A stretch of 11,284 bases of DNA, taken from Eubacteriaceae bacterium (GTDB lineage: Bacteria; Bacillota; Clostridia; Eubacteriales; UBA1433). A program made the translations under genes and the position numbers. Below, in pieces: positions 1-8,327 of this stretch. Below the pieces are notes generated by a model. It had not been told where the DNA came from, searched no databases, and worked only from the letters and a program-made list of their open reading frames with translations. The stretch is from the NCBI GenBank assembly GCA_012797825.1, contig JAAZOI010000031.1:1-11284 (forward strand), written 5' to 3'. Numbering within the stretch: the stretch's first letter is position 1; each line of letters starts with the position of its first letter.

Positions 1-365
1 ACGCCGAGTTTTACAAACTCAGACGGCTGAAAAAGCGTAAAACCTAAATTAATCCATCTTTTGGCGTCATTGAGTTCTTTGCCTATGCCCGGTACAAATA
101 CCGCTATAAGCAGCAAAACTGATATAATTATTCCCAGCTTCGCAAAGCGTCTGTAGATGGTGAACTGTATATTTGAGCATATAAGCATTGCGGCTATGCC
201 TATAAGAGCCGCGAAAAGCTGCTGTTTGAAATAATAATATTCATTTCCCAGCTCAACGCTGGACGAGTACATACTTGCGGAGAATATCATAACAACTCCA
301 AAGCACGTAAGCGCAAGCGTTACAAGCAATATGTTAATATCCCATTTTCCCTTTTCTAAAGGCAT
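1..365 (-). CDS. ftsW: FtsW/SpoVE-type septal peptidoglycan polymerase (SEDS family), N-terminal part only
   Basis: The gene runs off the left edge, so only about 121 N-terminal residues are visible. I translated it from an ATG at 365 (MPLEKGKWDINILL...). SEDS proteins are multi-pass membrane glycosyltransferases that polymerise lipid II at the septum together with a class B PBP. Hydrophobic segments are visible near residues 11-31, 50-64 and 77-92. They are followed by the SEDS signature: KRWINLG at 102-108 and QPSEFVKL at 113-120. The start lies three bases after the murD stop, and its Shine-Dalgarno (AGAGG) sits inside the last murD codons, so translation is probably coupled. Position after murD is the standard place for ftsW or its sporulation paralog spoVE; the visible part does not separate the two. 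RodA is unlikely from context. Confidence 0.93.
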   Translation of the reverse strand, partial: MPLEKGKWDINILLVTLALTCFGVVMIFSASMYSSSVELGNEYYYFKQQLFAALIGIAAMLICSNIQFTIYRRFAKLGIIISVLLLIAVFVPGIGKELNDAKRWINLGFTLFQPSEFVKLG

Positions 366-368
366 AAA

Positions 369-1745
369 TTAAACCTCTTCTTTAACAAGCTTTTTAAAAA
401 GTTCTCCCCTTTCTTCAAATGAAGAAAACATATCCCAGCTTGCGCACGAAGGTGAAAGCAATACGCAGTCGCCCGGGCGCGCGAGTTTTTTGCACATCAT
501 AACGGCATCTTTGAAAGTATCTGCAGAAAAATAAGAATAATAATTATATTTATCCAACATTTCTATTATTTTCTGCTTTGTCTGCCCCAATACTACTATA
601 TGCACAACGTGCTGCTTTATGTATTGTATCAAATCGTCAAATTCGCTTCCCTTATCGTATCCGCCGAGGATTAAAACGGTCGGCTTGCTCATGGCTTTAA
701 GCGCTATTGTTGTTGCGTCCGTATTTGTTCCTTTGCTGTCGTTTATATAATCAACTCCGTATTTGGTTGCTACATACTCTATTCTGTGCTCTACACCGCC
801 GAAATTTTTTATTGTATTCGCAATAATTTTCGGATCAATATTATATGCATAAGCCGCTGCGGCCGCGCAAAGCGCGTTCGCCACATTGTGAAGACCTGGT
901 ACTTTCATCTCATCTTTTTTAAGAAGGAATATTTCCCTGCCGTTATCCGCGATATACAAGCCGTCATCTTCTTTATTGTAATACGCGCCATTATCAACTT
1001 TTCCTTCACAGCTTATTTCAAGACAGCGGCATTTAGCGTATTTTACAGCGGCTTTGCTATAAGGCTCGTCGGCATTGACAATAAGCGTATCAAGACTGTC
1101 CTGGTTCATTGTTATTTTATATTTTACTCTTACATATTCTTCAAAACTTCCGTGCCTGTCAAGGTGGTCAGGCGTTATGTTTGTAATTATTGCCACTTTA
1201 GGTTTGAATATCGAGCACAGCTCAAGCTGATAACTGCTTATTTCAGCTACGAAAACTCCGTCTTTACCAAGCTCATCAGCGTTTGAAATGAAAGGATATC
1301 CTATATTGCCTACAACGCGCGTATCAAGCCCTGCGTCCCTGCAAATTTCCCCCATTAACGTTGTTGTTGTTGTTTTTCCGTTTGTTCCCGTTATCGCAAT
1401 AACATCGCACTTTGCAAACAAATAAGCAAACTCAAATTCCGTCATTACCGGTATGCTTAACTGCTTTGCGTATTGCACGAATTTATTTGAAGGCGGCACA
1501 GACGGGCTTAATATTACCATATCAACGTCCTGCACTTTTGCTATATCCATGCTTTTGCTGAAATAAAGTTCTATTTTTTTATTGTTGATAAATTCATTGA
1601 GTTTAACTTCGTCGGGTATGCACTTTTCTATGGGTTTATCATCGCATAAAATTACCCTTTGAGCGTTATGTATAATAAGATACTCAACTGCTGCTATTCC
1701 GCTGCGCGCCGCGCCTATTACTAAAAATTTTTTATCTTTAATCAT
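369..1745 (-). CDS. murD: UDP-N-acetylmuramoyl-L-alanine--D-glutamate ligase (MurD)
   Basis: MurD is a cytoplasmic ATP-dependent ligase that adds D-glutamate to UDP-MurNAc-L-Ala, the second amino acid of the stem peptide. The 458-residue length is normal. The N-terminal nucleotide-sugar domain shows the Rossmann-like GAARSG (11-16). The Mur ligase central domain has the P-loop GTNGKTTT (120-127), AEISSYQL (168-175) and TNITPDHLDRHG (188-199). GLHNVANA is at 284-291 and HRIE at 320-323. The C-terminal domain has NDSKGTN (335-341) and the MurD-typical SPSCASWDMF (431-440) followed by FEERG. The ATG at 1745 has a strong AAGGAG six bases upstream that overlaps the mraY stop; the gap to mraY is 10 bases. 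All catalytic motifs are intact and I see nothing unusual. Confidence 0.97.
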   Translation of the reverse strand: MIKDKKFLVIGAARSGIAAVEYLIIHNAQRVILCDDKPIEKCIPDEVKLNEFINNKKIELYFSKSMDIAKVQDVDMVILSPSVPPSNKFVQYAKQLSIPVMTEFEFAYLFAKCDVIAITGTNGKTTTTTLMGEICRDAGLDTRVVGNIGYPFISNADELGKDGVFVAEISSYQLELCSIFKPKVAIITNITPDHLDRHGSFEEYVRVKYKITMNQDSLDTLIVNADEPYSKAAVKYAKCRCLEISCEGKVDNGAYYNKEDDGLYIADNGREIFLLKKDEMKVPGLHNVANALCAAAAAYAYNIDPKIIANTIKNFGGVEHRIEYVATKYGVDYINDSKGTNTDATTIALKAMSKPTVLILGGYDKGSEFDDLIQYIKQHVVHIVVLGQTKQKIIEMLDKYNYYSYFSADTFKDAVMMCKKLARPGDCVLLSPSCASWDMFSSFEERGELFKKLVKEEV

Positions 1746-1755
1746 ATCTGTCTCC

Positions 1756-2736
1756 TTAAATTATCGGAAGCGTTAAAATCGCTATTACGCATGCAAGAAA
1801 AGTTATAAGAGTGAATATCATCACAATTTTCTTTTCAGATAGTCCGCTCATTTCAAAATGGTGATGTATGGGCGCCATTTTAAATATTCTTTTTCCCTGC
1901 CCCGTTTTTATTCTCGTATATTTAAAATAGCTTATCTGCAGCGCTACGGACAGCGCTTCTATAACATATATGATGCCCGCAAGCAAAATATATATCTGAA
2001 GTTTTGTCATAACCGCTATAATAATTACTGCCCCTCCCAGAGCGATAGAGCCCGTATCGCCCATAAACACTTTCGCGGGGTAGTGATTGAATACCAAAAA
2101 TCCCAGACACGCTCCCAGGGCGGCTGAGGAAAACACGGATGTTTGAATGTATCCGAAAGAAATGGCCGCTATAGTGAAAAACGCGAAAACAACTGCCGAC
2201 ACGCTGGATACAAGCCCGTCAAGCCCGTCCGTAAAATTGACTGCGTTTACTACCGCGAGAACCGCAAATATTGTAAACGGGTAGTATCCCCATCCGAAAT
2301 TTACAATATCATTATAAAACGGAACGTATAAATACGTGCCTACATCGGGATGATTAGCCGAGTAAATTACTAAAACAACAGCTCCTATAAACTGAAGCAA
2401 AAGTTTTTGCTTTTGATTGAGCCCCAAGTTGCGTTTTTTTACAACTTTTATATAATCGTCAATAAACCCTATAAGCGCGAAATATACAAATACAGCGCCG
2501 AGCATCGCCGTTTCTATTTTGAAAATTACGGCGCATAAAATAAGCGATAAAATAATTCCGACTACAATTGCAAGCCCTCCCATTGTAGGAGTGCCCGCTT
2601 TGCCGGCGTGCCATTTAGGACCTATCTCAAGTATACTTTGTCCGAATTTTATTTTTCTTAAATACGGTATAAGCCATACTGATACAAAGCAAACAGTGAT
2701 GAAAGAAATAATCGTTGAACTAATTGCTACTATCAT
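1756..2736 (-). CDS. mraY: Phospho-N-acetylmuramoyl-pentapeptide-transferase (MraY)
   Basis: MraY is the integral membrane enzyme that transfers phospho-MurNAc-pentapeptide from UDP to undecaprenyl phosphate, giving lipid I. The 326 residues contain about ten hydrophobic segments, starting at residues 1-23. Family motifs in order: KAGTPTMGG (46-54); FIDDYIKV (91-98) with the aspartate pair that contacts Mg/UDP; NAVNFTDGLDGL (164-175); NHYPAKVFMGDTGS (217-230) with the catalytic-site aspartate; and the PIHHHFE cytoplasmic loop (289-295). All expected polar active-site residues are present. The gene starts one base after the murF stop codon, an arrangement that favours coupled translation. Identification is secure. 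Confidence 0.97.
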   Translation of the reverse strand: MIVAISSTIISFITVCFVSVWLIPYLRKIKFGQSILEIGPKWHAGKAGTPTMGGLAIVVGIILSLILCAVIFKIETAMLGAVFVYFALIGFIDDYIKVVKKRNLGLNQKQKLLLQFIGAVVLVIYSANHPDVGTYLYVPFYNDIVNFGWGYYPFTIFAVLAVVNAVNFTDGLDGLVSSVSAVVFAFFTIAAISFGYIQTSVFSSAALGACLGFLVFNHYPAKVFMGDTGSIALGGAVIIIAVMTKLQIYILLAGIIYVIEALSVALQISYFKYTRIKTGQGKRIFKMAPIHHHFEMSGLSEKKIVMIFTLITFLACVIAILTLPII

Positions 2737-2737
2737 T

Positions 2738-4096
2738 TTAATTTTCCTTTGAATATATATTATTAATTATCTGCTCCAGCCTCATGCCGCGGGATCCTTT
2801 AAAAAGGATTATGTCTCCCGGACGGATTATAGATTTAATATAATCTGAGGCGCTTTTATTATCGGTAAAATATTTTGCGTTTTTTATTCCCGCCTCTTTC
2901 GCGGACGAATATATATGCTGCGCCTCACTGCCTACAGTAATTAAAACATCTACGCCGCAATCATAAGCGTGTTTGCCAAGCTCTTCGTGAAGAGATTTCG
3001 AGAACTGCCCCAGTTCAAGCATATCGGCAAGCACTGCTATTTTTCTGCCCTGCCTATCTATGTTTTTTAAAACATCCAAAGCGGCTTTTGCCGCGGTCGG
3101 ATTGGAATTATATGCGTCATTTATTATTGTATACCCGTTATGCTGTTTTATATCCATTCTGTTCGCGCTCGGCTTAAAGGAGTCAAAACCCGCTTGTATT
3201 TCATTATGCGTAAGCCCGTAAATTTTCGCTATAGTAATAGCGTACAGGCAGTTATAAACATTATGCATTCCTATTAACGGAAAACAATATTTTTCATCGC
3301 CTACGTTGAATTCAATTCCTTCTTTTACTTGTCTGATGCCTGTTGCGGCTATATCGCCTGAGTGGATGCCAGCTTTATATATTTTGTAATTATCGGAAGA
3401 TATATTCTTTAAATATTCGTCATCGCCGTTAATTACCGCAATATTTTTCTCGTTAAAGAAAGACAATATTTCCGTTTTCGCTTTTAAAATGTTTTCCCTT
3501 GACTTTAAATATTCTATATGAGAATACCCGATATTGGTAATTACCGCTATATCGGGTTTTACGCGTTTTGCCATGTTGTAAATCTCGCCGAAATTGCTCA
3601 TGCCCATTTCCAGCACTGCCATTTGGTGCGTTCTGTTGAGATTAAAAATATTCTGCGGCAGCCCGGTTTGGTTGTTAAAATTGCCTTGGGTTTTGAGTGT
3701 ATTGAATTTCTGCGAAAGCACCGAGGCTATAATATCTTTTGTGGTGGTTTTTCCGCAGCTTCCTGTTATCGCCACAACAGGTATGTTAAACAGGCTTTTG
3801 TAATACCCCGCAAAGTCTAACAGAGCTTGCGTTGTATCGGCAACTTTTATAACGGCGGCGTTAATGTTTGATATTTCTAAATCATTGTGAACAACTATTG
3901 CAGAGGCATTGTTTTTAAGCGCCTGCTCTATGTATAAATGACCGTCTGTATTATCGCCTTTTATAGCGAAAAAAACACTGCCTGTCCCGATAAGCCTGCT
4001 GTCAATTATTACGTTATTTATTTCCTTTTTCGCATCGCCTTTTAAGACTACTCCGTCAATCGCTTTCGCGAGATTCTCTATCGTTACAGCTTCCAT
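2738..4096 (-). CDS. murF: UDP-N-acetylmuramoyl-tripeptide--D-alanyl-D-alanine ligase (MurF)
   Basis: MurF adds the D-Ala-D-Ala dipeptide to the UDP-MurNAc-tripeptide, the last cytoplasmic step of precursor synthesis. It has 452 residues, normal for the family. The N-terminal domain has the DSR motif (32-34) and FFAIKGDNTDGH (42-53). The central domain has the P-loop TGSCGKTTTKD (111-121), NFNNQTGLP (139-147), EMGMS (163-167) and TNIGYSHIEYLKS (187-199). The C-terminal part has NDAYNSNP (326-333), LADMLELG (356-363) and KGSRGMRLE (433-441). The ATG at 4096 lies 41 bases inside the 3' end of murE in another frame. It is supported by AGAGG six bases upstream and because the family N-terminus begins here. 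Overlap implies translational coupling with murE. Confidence 0.96.
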   Translation of the reverse strand: MEAVTIENLAKAIDGVVLKGDAKKEINNVIIDSRLIGTGSVFFAIKGDNTDGHLYIEQALKNNASAIVVHNDLEISNINAAVIKVADTTQALLDFAGYYKSLFNIPVVAITGSCGKTTTKDIIASVLSQKFNTLKTQGNFNNQTGLPQNIFNLNRTHQMAVLEMGMSNFGEIYNMAKRVKPDIAVITNIGYSHIEYLKSRENILKAKTEILSFFNEKNIAVINGDDEYLKNISSDNYKIYKAGIHSGDIAATGIRQVKEGIEFNVGDEKYCFPLIGMHNVYNCLYAITIAKIYGLTHNEIQAGFDSFKPSANRMDIKQHNGYTIINDAYNSNPTAAKAALDVLKNIDRQGRKIAVLADMLELGQFSKSLHEELGKHAYDCGVDVLITVGSEAQHIYSSAKEAGIKNAKYFTDNKSASDYIKSIIRPGDIILFKGSRGMRLEQIINNIYSKEN

Positions 4097-5558
4097 TTTT
4101 ACCTCTTAGAGACAATATTTCCTGTATAATGCTTTTTTCATCAAAAGGAACATATTCGTTATTGATAATCTGGTATCTTTCATGTCCTTTTCCCAGTATT
4201 ATAACGGTATCCGCTTCCGTTGCTATATTAAGCGCAAGATTAATCGCTTCTTTCCGATTTTGTATTATAGCATAGTTTTTATTTTTAATGCCACTAATTA
4301 TGTCAGTAAATATAGAAATCTGATCTTCGCTTCTTGGATTGTCGTTAGTTATGATGCAAATATCCGAAATTTCCGATACGCACTTTCCTATGCCGGGACG
4401 GTTTGTTTTATCTCTGTCGCCTCCGCATCCGAATACCGAAATTAATCTTCCTTTGCAGTTTTTCTTAACATTGGTAAGAACCGTCTCAAACGCTTTTAAC
4501 GTATGGGCATAATCTATTATTATATTCAAATCTAAATCATTTTCAATCTTTTCCATTCTTCCCGCGGGAATTATGCACTCATAAATGTTTTTGGACAATT
4601 TTTCTACATCATATCCTTCCAGAGAAGCCACTATAAGCGCCGCCGCGCTGTTGTAGACCCACGCCTCGGATGGAATGCTTATTTTAACGTCATATTTTTC
4701 CCTTTTATGTACTATTTCATATTCAATAGACTTGTCGTCTTCGCTGTTTATGTTTATTTCATAATCCGCGTTATTGTATATTGCGTATGATATTACTTTT
4801 TTGTTTAGCTCTTTTAATTTTTTAATAAGCCTTTTGCCGTATACATCATCAGAGTTTACAATGCATACCTGGCACGTCAGCATTATAGCTTCTTTGGCTT
4901 TGTAGTACTGCTCAACGCTGCCGTAAAAATCAAGATGTTCGGGCGATAAGTTTGTAAAAATACCGTATTTAAAATCTATATTGTCAATTCTGTGCAAAGT
5001 GGACGCCTGAGCCGAGGCTTCTATAACTACCGCTTTGCACCCGACTTCCGCCGATGTTTTAATAAACTGATGTATTGTAAGAGCGTCGGGAGTCGTGTTT
5101 AAGTTGTCATTTATTTTGTCTGCGTCTATGTACATGCCCGTTGTTGAAGACATTGAGCATTTTATACCGTTTTTATTGAGTATGTATGCAAGAATACTTG
5201 CCGTGCTGCTTTTGCCGTTTGTGCCTGTAATTGCCGTTATGAATAAATTCTTGGCGTTTTGTCTTGTGCCGTAAAAATTGCCGGCTATTGTTGATAATTC
5301 TTTTCTTATATTATCCGAAAATATGTAAGTTACTTCTTCTGAAAAATTATCGGCGTTTTCACATAATACAGCACAGGCTCCGTTTTTTACGGCGTTTTGT
5401 ATATAATCATGCCCGTCTTTGTTGTATCCTTTAATTGCAACAAACAAGCAGTCTTTTTTAGCTGTAAGGCTGTTTATGCAAACATCGTTTATTTCCTTAT
5501 CAAGTCCGCCGTGCAATGACTTAATATTAACTCCTGCAAGCACATTCTCAAGTTTCAT
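4056..5558 (-). CDS. murE: UDP-N-acetylmuramyl-tripeptide synthetase (MurE), probably meso-diaminopimelate-adding, with divergent motifs
   Basis: MurE adds the third stem-peptide residue. I start it at the ATG at 5558 (500 residues), because AGAGG at 5566-5570 is seven bases before it; a GTG at 5564 would have only one base of spacing. Typical features: FVAIKGYNKDGHDYI (39-53), GTNGK (112-116), NTTPD (154-158), a lysine in KAKEAI (222) matching the carbamylated lysine of the family, FGCGGDRDK (376-384), DNPR (406-409) and GKGHE (456-460). DNPR is the signature of meso-DAP-adding enzymes; lysine-adding MurE differs there. Several other motifs deviate: NSL instead of DSR (29-31), GKSS instead of GKT(T/S), EASAQAS instead of EVSSHAL (180-186), DFYG instead of DYHG or DFHG, and AHTLKAF instead of AHTPDSL. 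The C-terminal tail overlaps murF by 41 bases. Function as MurE is very likely from context; the deviations are noted separately. Confidence 0.92.
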   Translation of the reverse strand: MKLENVLAGVNIKSLHGGLDKEINDVCINSLTAKKDCLFVAIKGYNKDGHDYIQNAVKNGACAVLCENADNFSEEVTYIFSDNIRKELSTIAGNFYGTRQNAKNLFITAITGTNGKSSTASILAYILNKNGIKCSMSSTTGMYIDADKINDNLNTTPDALTIHQFIKTSAEVGCKAVVIEASAQASTLHRIDNIDFKYGIFTNLSPEHLDFYGSVEQYYKAKEAIMLTCQVCIVNSDDVYGKRLIKKLKELNKKVISYAIYNNADYEININSEDDKSIEYEIVHKREKYDVKISIPSEAWVYNSAAALIVASLEGYDVEKLSKNIYECIIPAGRMEKIENDLDLNIIIDYAHTLKAFETVLTNVKKNCKGRLISVFGCGGDRDKTNRPGIGKCVSEISDICIITNDNPRSEDQISIFTDIISGIKNKNYAIIQNRKEAINLALNIATEADTVIILGKGHERYQIINNEYVPFDEKSIIQEILSLRGKNGSCNDRESRESD

Positions 5559-5565
5559 CTGCACA

Positions 5566-5570
5566 CCTCT
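5566..5570 (-). promoter_or_regulatory. Ribosome binding site that decides the murE start
   Basis: AGAGG on the minus strand lies seven bases before the ATG at 5558, but only one base before the in-frame GTG at 5564. Spacing therefore favours the ATG, which shortens the longest possible reading frame by two residues. Confidence 0.7.
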
Positions 5571-5619
5571 TATCTTTAATTCTCTGTCATTTTATGCAGA
5601 CAAAATTGATATGTTAAAA

Positions 5620-7797
5620 CTAATCTATATACTTACAAACTATTTCAACTTCCGTCCCGGCGCTTACGCTTGTCCCGGCTTTAGGCGACTGAGATTTCAC
5701 TATGCCGCCTCCGGTAATTTTTACTTTAAGCCCTAAGCTTGTAAGAATGTCATTGGCTTTCTGCACGCTCATGTTTGTAAGATCGGGAACTTTGACGGTG
5801 GTGCCTGAGGTAGCCGCGGCGCTTACCGTAAGGAATACCGTAACGCTTGCAGAGTTTGCGTACTCAACGTCTATGGGGCTTTGAGCTGTTATAATTCCCG
5901 TACTGTCGCCGCTAAGAGAATATTTTATGCCAAGAGTTTTAAGCACTTCTATTGCGTCTTGTACATTTTCCCCTCTTAAGTCGGGTATGATTTTGCTTTG
6001 GTTTGCGCTGTCATCAGTATACAAATAATCGTAATAATCCATTATTTTCCTTAAAATTCTTATTCCGGGTGGAGCCGCTACCTGGCTTCCGTATATGGCT
6101 CCTTTAGGTTCGTCTACTAGTATTAAAACAGCGATTTTAGGATCGTCGTAGGGAACTATTCCGTAAAATGAAGCAACATATACGCCTTGGGCGTATACGC
6201 CGTTTTTTACTTTTTGCGCGGTTCCCGTCTTGCCCCCTATTTTAAGCCCGCCGGTAAGGTTTTTAAGGCTTGAGTTAGACTGAACCATTTCGTTCATTAT
6301 GCTTTTAATGTTATCGGAAGTTTCTTTCGAAATTACCTGCCTTACAGTTTCGCTTTTATATGTATAAATGGCTTTGCCCGTCTCGGTGTCTATTATCTGT
6401 TTTGCTATTAACGGTTTTAACAGATAACCTCCGTTAACTGAGGCGTTAAGCGCCGTCATTAACTGTATGGGAGTTACGCTTATGCCCTGACCGAACGCCT
6501 TTGTCGCGAAATCCACATTTTTTAAGCCCGCGCTGTTGGGAGGAACTATGCCTTTTTCTTCTCCCGGAAGAGCAATTCCGGTACTGTCGCCGAAGCCGAA
6601 ATTATATATGTATTCGTAAAATTTATCTTTGCCTACAGCCATCGCCATTTTTACAAGCGACGGGTTGCACGATTTTGCGACCATTGAATGCAGGGGCTGT
6701 GAGCCGTGGGATTTGGGATACAAGTAGCAGTTTATCTTAACTCCGTCCACCATAATGTAGCCGGGGTCAAAAAGCATTGTGTCCATGCCCATAACGCCTT
6801 CTTCTAGCGTTGCCGACGTTGTTATCAGCTTAAATGTTGAGCCAGGCTCATAGTTAAAGCTTATGGCGGGATTAGCCCACATCATCATTTGTATTTCCGA
6901 TGTTGTCATCATGGTCTTGTTGCCGTCCGCGTCGGTTTTATATAAATCTTCGCCGTAAGAAGTGATGAACTGATCGCTTACCTTCGTAGGGTTATTTAAA
7001 TCATAATCGGGCTTTGTGCACATAGCAAGCACCTGCCCCGTCTGAACGTTCATTACAATTGCCATTGCTTTTTTCGCTTTTGTCTGATTTAATACATTTT
7101 GCGTTTCCGTCTCAACGTAGTGCTGAATTATGCTGTCTATGGTAAGCACGACGCTGTCTCCCGCCTGCGCTTCTTTTCTTATTTCCGAGCCTGAATTTAT
7201 TTTGTTTCCGTTAGCGTCTTTTTCGTATATAAGCACTCCGTCTTTGCCTTTTAAAACATCGTCAAACGAGGCTTCTATGCCGAACAGTCCCTGATGGTCA
7301 TATCCGGTAAAGCCAAGCACGTTAGAGAGGAAGTTTCCGTTTGTGTAATACCTTTTCTGATCCTCTTCTATACTTATTCCGTCTTTTAGTTTGTCGCGTA
7401 TTGAAACCGCGATATCATTGTCTACCTGCGTTTTTATTAAAACGAGCCCTACTTTTTTATTTGATATTTTTGTAAGGGTCGCAGAGTAATCAAGCCCTAA
7501 ACTGTCGGAAAGTACTTTTGCAGTGTTTTCAAAATCTTTTATATCGTTCGGGCGCGCGTAAATGCGGTAGCTTGTAGCATCCTTTACAAGCAATACCATG
7601 TTGCAGTCATATATTTCGCCTCTGGGAGCAGTTATGGGTATCTCGCCCATAAGCTGCTCAATTTGGCCGTTTAATATTTTTTCACTCGGAAATACCTGAA
7701 GATAAAAGAGTCTTATCGCGAAAATAATGCTGACTGCGGCAAAAACAAAGTAAAGAGCTAAAAGTCTTTTTCTGCTTCTTATTTTTAAGAAATTCAT
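5620..7797 (-). CDS. ftsI: Class B penicillin-binding protein with two PASTA domains (FtsI/PBP2B type division transpeptidase)
   Basis: This membrane-anchored transpeptidase cross-links septal peptidoglycan and works with FtsW. It has 725 residues: a short cytoplasmic tail, one membrane anchor (about 12-34), the dimerisation/pedestal domain beginning with APRGEIYD (57-64), and the transpeptidase domain. That domain has the three penicillin-binding motifs: STFK (320-323, catalytic serine 320), SCN (376-378) and KTGTA (523-527). Two PASTA repeats follow, at about 603-659 and 667-724. Length and two PASTA repeats match Bacillus PBP2B better than the single-PASTA sporulation protein SpoVD, but in many Clostridia the dcw copy is called SpoVD, so the symbol is tentative. 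The ATG at 7797 has GGAGG six bases upstream. The gap to the ftsL-like gene is 24 bases and to murE 61 bases. Confidence 0.93.
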   Translation of the reverse strand: MNFLKIRSRKRLLALYFVFAAVSIIFAIRLFYLQVFPSEKILNGQIEQLMGEIPITAPRGEIYDCNMVLLVKDATSYRIYARPNDIKDFENTAKVLSDSLGLDYSATLTKISNKKVGLVLIKTQVDNDIAVSIRDKLKDGISIEEDQKRYYTNGNFLSNVLGFTGYDHQGLFGIEASFDDVLKGKDGVLIYEKDANGNKINSGSEIRKEAQAGDSVVLTIDSIIQHYVETETQNVLNQTKAKKAMAIVMNVQTGQVLAMCTKPDYDLNNPTKVSDQFITSYGEDLYKTDADGNKTMMTTSEIQMMMWANPAISFNYEPGSTFKLITTSATLEEGVMGMDTMLFDPGYIMVDGVKINCYLYPKSHGSQPLHSMVAKSCNPSLVKMAMAVGKDKFYEYIYNFGFGDSTGIALPGEEKGIVPPNSAGLKNVDFATKAFGQGISVTPIQLMTALNASVNGGYLLKPLIAKQIIDTETGKAIYTYKSETVRQVISKETSDNIKSIMNEMVQSNSSLKNLTGGLKIGGKTGTAQKVKNGVYAQGVYVASFYGIVPYDDPKIAVLILVDEPKGAIYGSQVAAPPGIRILRKIMDYYDYLYTDDSANQSKIIPDLRGENVQDAIEVLKTLGIKYSLSGDSTGIITAQSPIDVEYANSASVTVFLTVSAAATSGTTVKVPDLTNMSVQKANDILTSLGLKVKITGGGIVKSQSPKAGTSVSAGTEVEIVCKYID

Positions 7798-7821
7798 TTC
7801 CGTCCTCCGTCAGCAAAAAAT

Positions 7822-8286
7822 TTAATGTGAAAAATAATTAATCAGCAATGATAAATTGTTTTCATAGGTTTTATCACTTTTCGTATCGCTGCCTGCCTGA
7901 GCGGTATCAAAACCCGCAGGAAGAGCTTTTAACCGGATTATTGTATAATCGTCTTTTGTAGGTTCAATCATGCCGAGGCGATTTTTTGCCGTGTATTCAA
8001 TCTGGTCCCAGTTAATTGTGCTTAAAACTTTTCCTTCTGTTATGTCAATTAAATTATCGGTCTGTTTTATTTCGGTTTCAAGCGAATTTATCTGAGAACT
8101 TACATTAATTATTCTAGAGTATTGGTTCATAAATGCAAGCGAAATTAAAAATACTAAAACAATCAATAAAATTCTTTTGAATATTATTGATTTTTCCATT
8201 TCTATCTGCGATGATTTTTTTCTCGCCTGCTGTTTTTGTTTCGCTTTAATGGCAGGTGCTTGCGATTGTCTTACATATTGCGCCAT
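7822..8286 (-). CDS. ftsL: FtsL/DivIC-like bitopic cell division protein (septum formation initiator family)
   Basis: A 154-residue protein with a basic, glutamine- and lysine-rich cytoplasmic N-terminus (1-37), one membrane segment (about 38-54), and an extracytoplasmic heptad-like stretch (about 57-85). It ends in a segment reading IEYTAKNRLGMIEP (96-109), the pattern shared by FtsL and DivIC proteins ('ie..A...LGm..P'). Position between rsmH and the division PBP is where ftsL lies, and FtsL forms a complex with DivIC/FtsB and FtsQ that activates FtsW-PBP. The start is the ATG at 8286, with AAAGGA nine bases upstream. A TTG at 8316 would add ten residues but would put that Shine-Dalgarno inside the gene. 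FtsL sequences are poorly conserved, so the name rests on topology and context. The C-terminal tail after residue 120 looks unstructured. Confidence 0.85.
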   Translation of the reverse strand: MAQYVRQSQAPAIKAKQKQQARKKSSQIEMEKSIIFKRILLIVLVFLISLAFMNQYSRIINVSSQINSLETEIKQTDNLIDITEGKVLSTINWDQIEYTAKNRLGMIEPTKDDYTIIRLKALPAGFDTAQAGSDTKSDKTYENNLSLLINYFSH

Positions 8287-8327
8287 TTTGCCGTTTCCTT
8301 TCAAATATATATGCAAAAAATATTATG

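Noticed and set aside
786..1286. Plus-strand open frame of 166 codons inside murD
   Set aside because: It lies wholly antisense to a gene with all MurD motifs, has no convincing ribosome binding site, and its translation resembles no family I know.
5559..5619. Possible internal promoter before murE (TAAAAT at 5594-5589 with a poor TTTAAC 18 bases upstream)
   Set aside because: The -35 is a weak match, the spacer is suboptimal and the region is AT-rich; not enough to claim a promoter in an otherwise continuous operon.
8287..8316. Longer FtsL-like protein beginning at the TTG at 8316
   Set aside because: The AAAGGA sequence inside this extension is well placed for the ATG at 8286, and no comparable site precedes the TTG.
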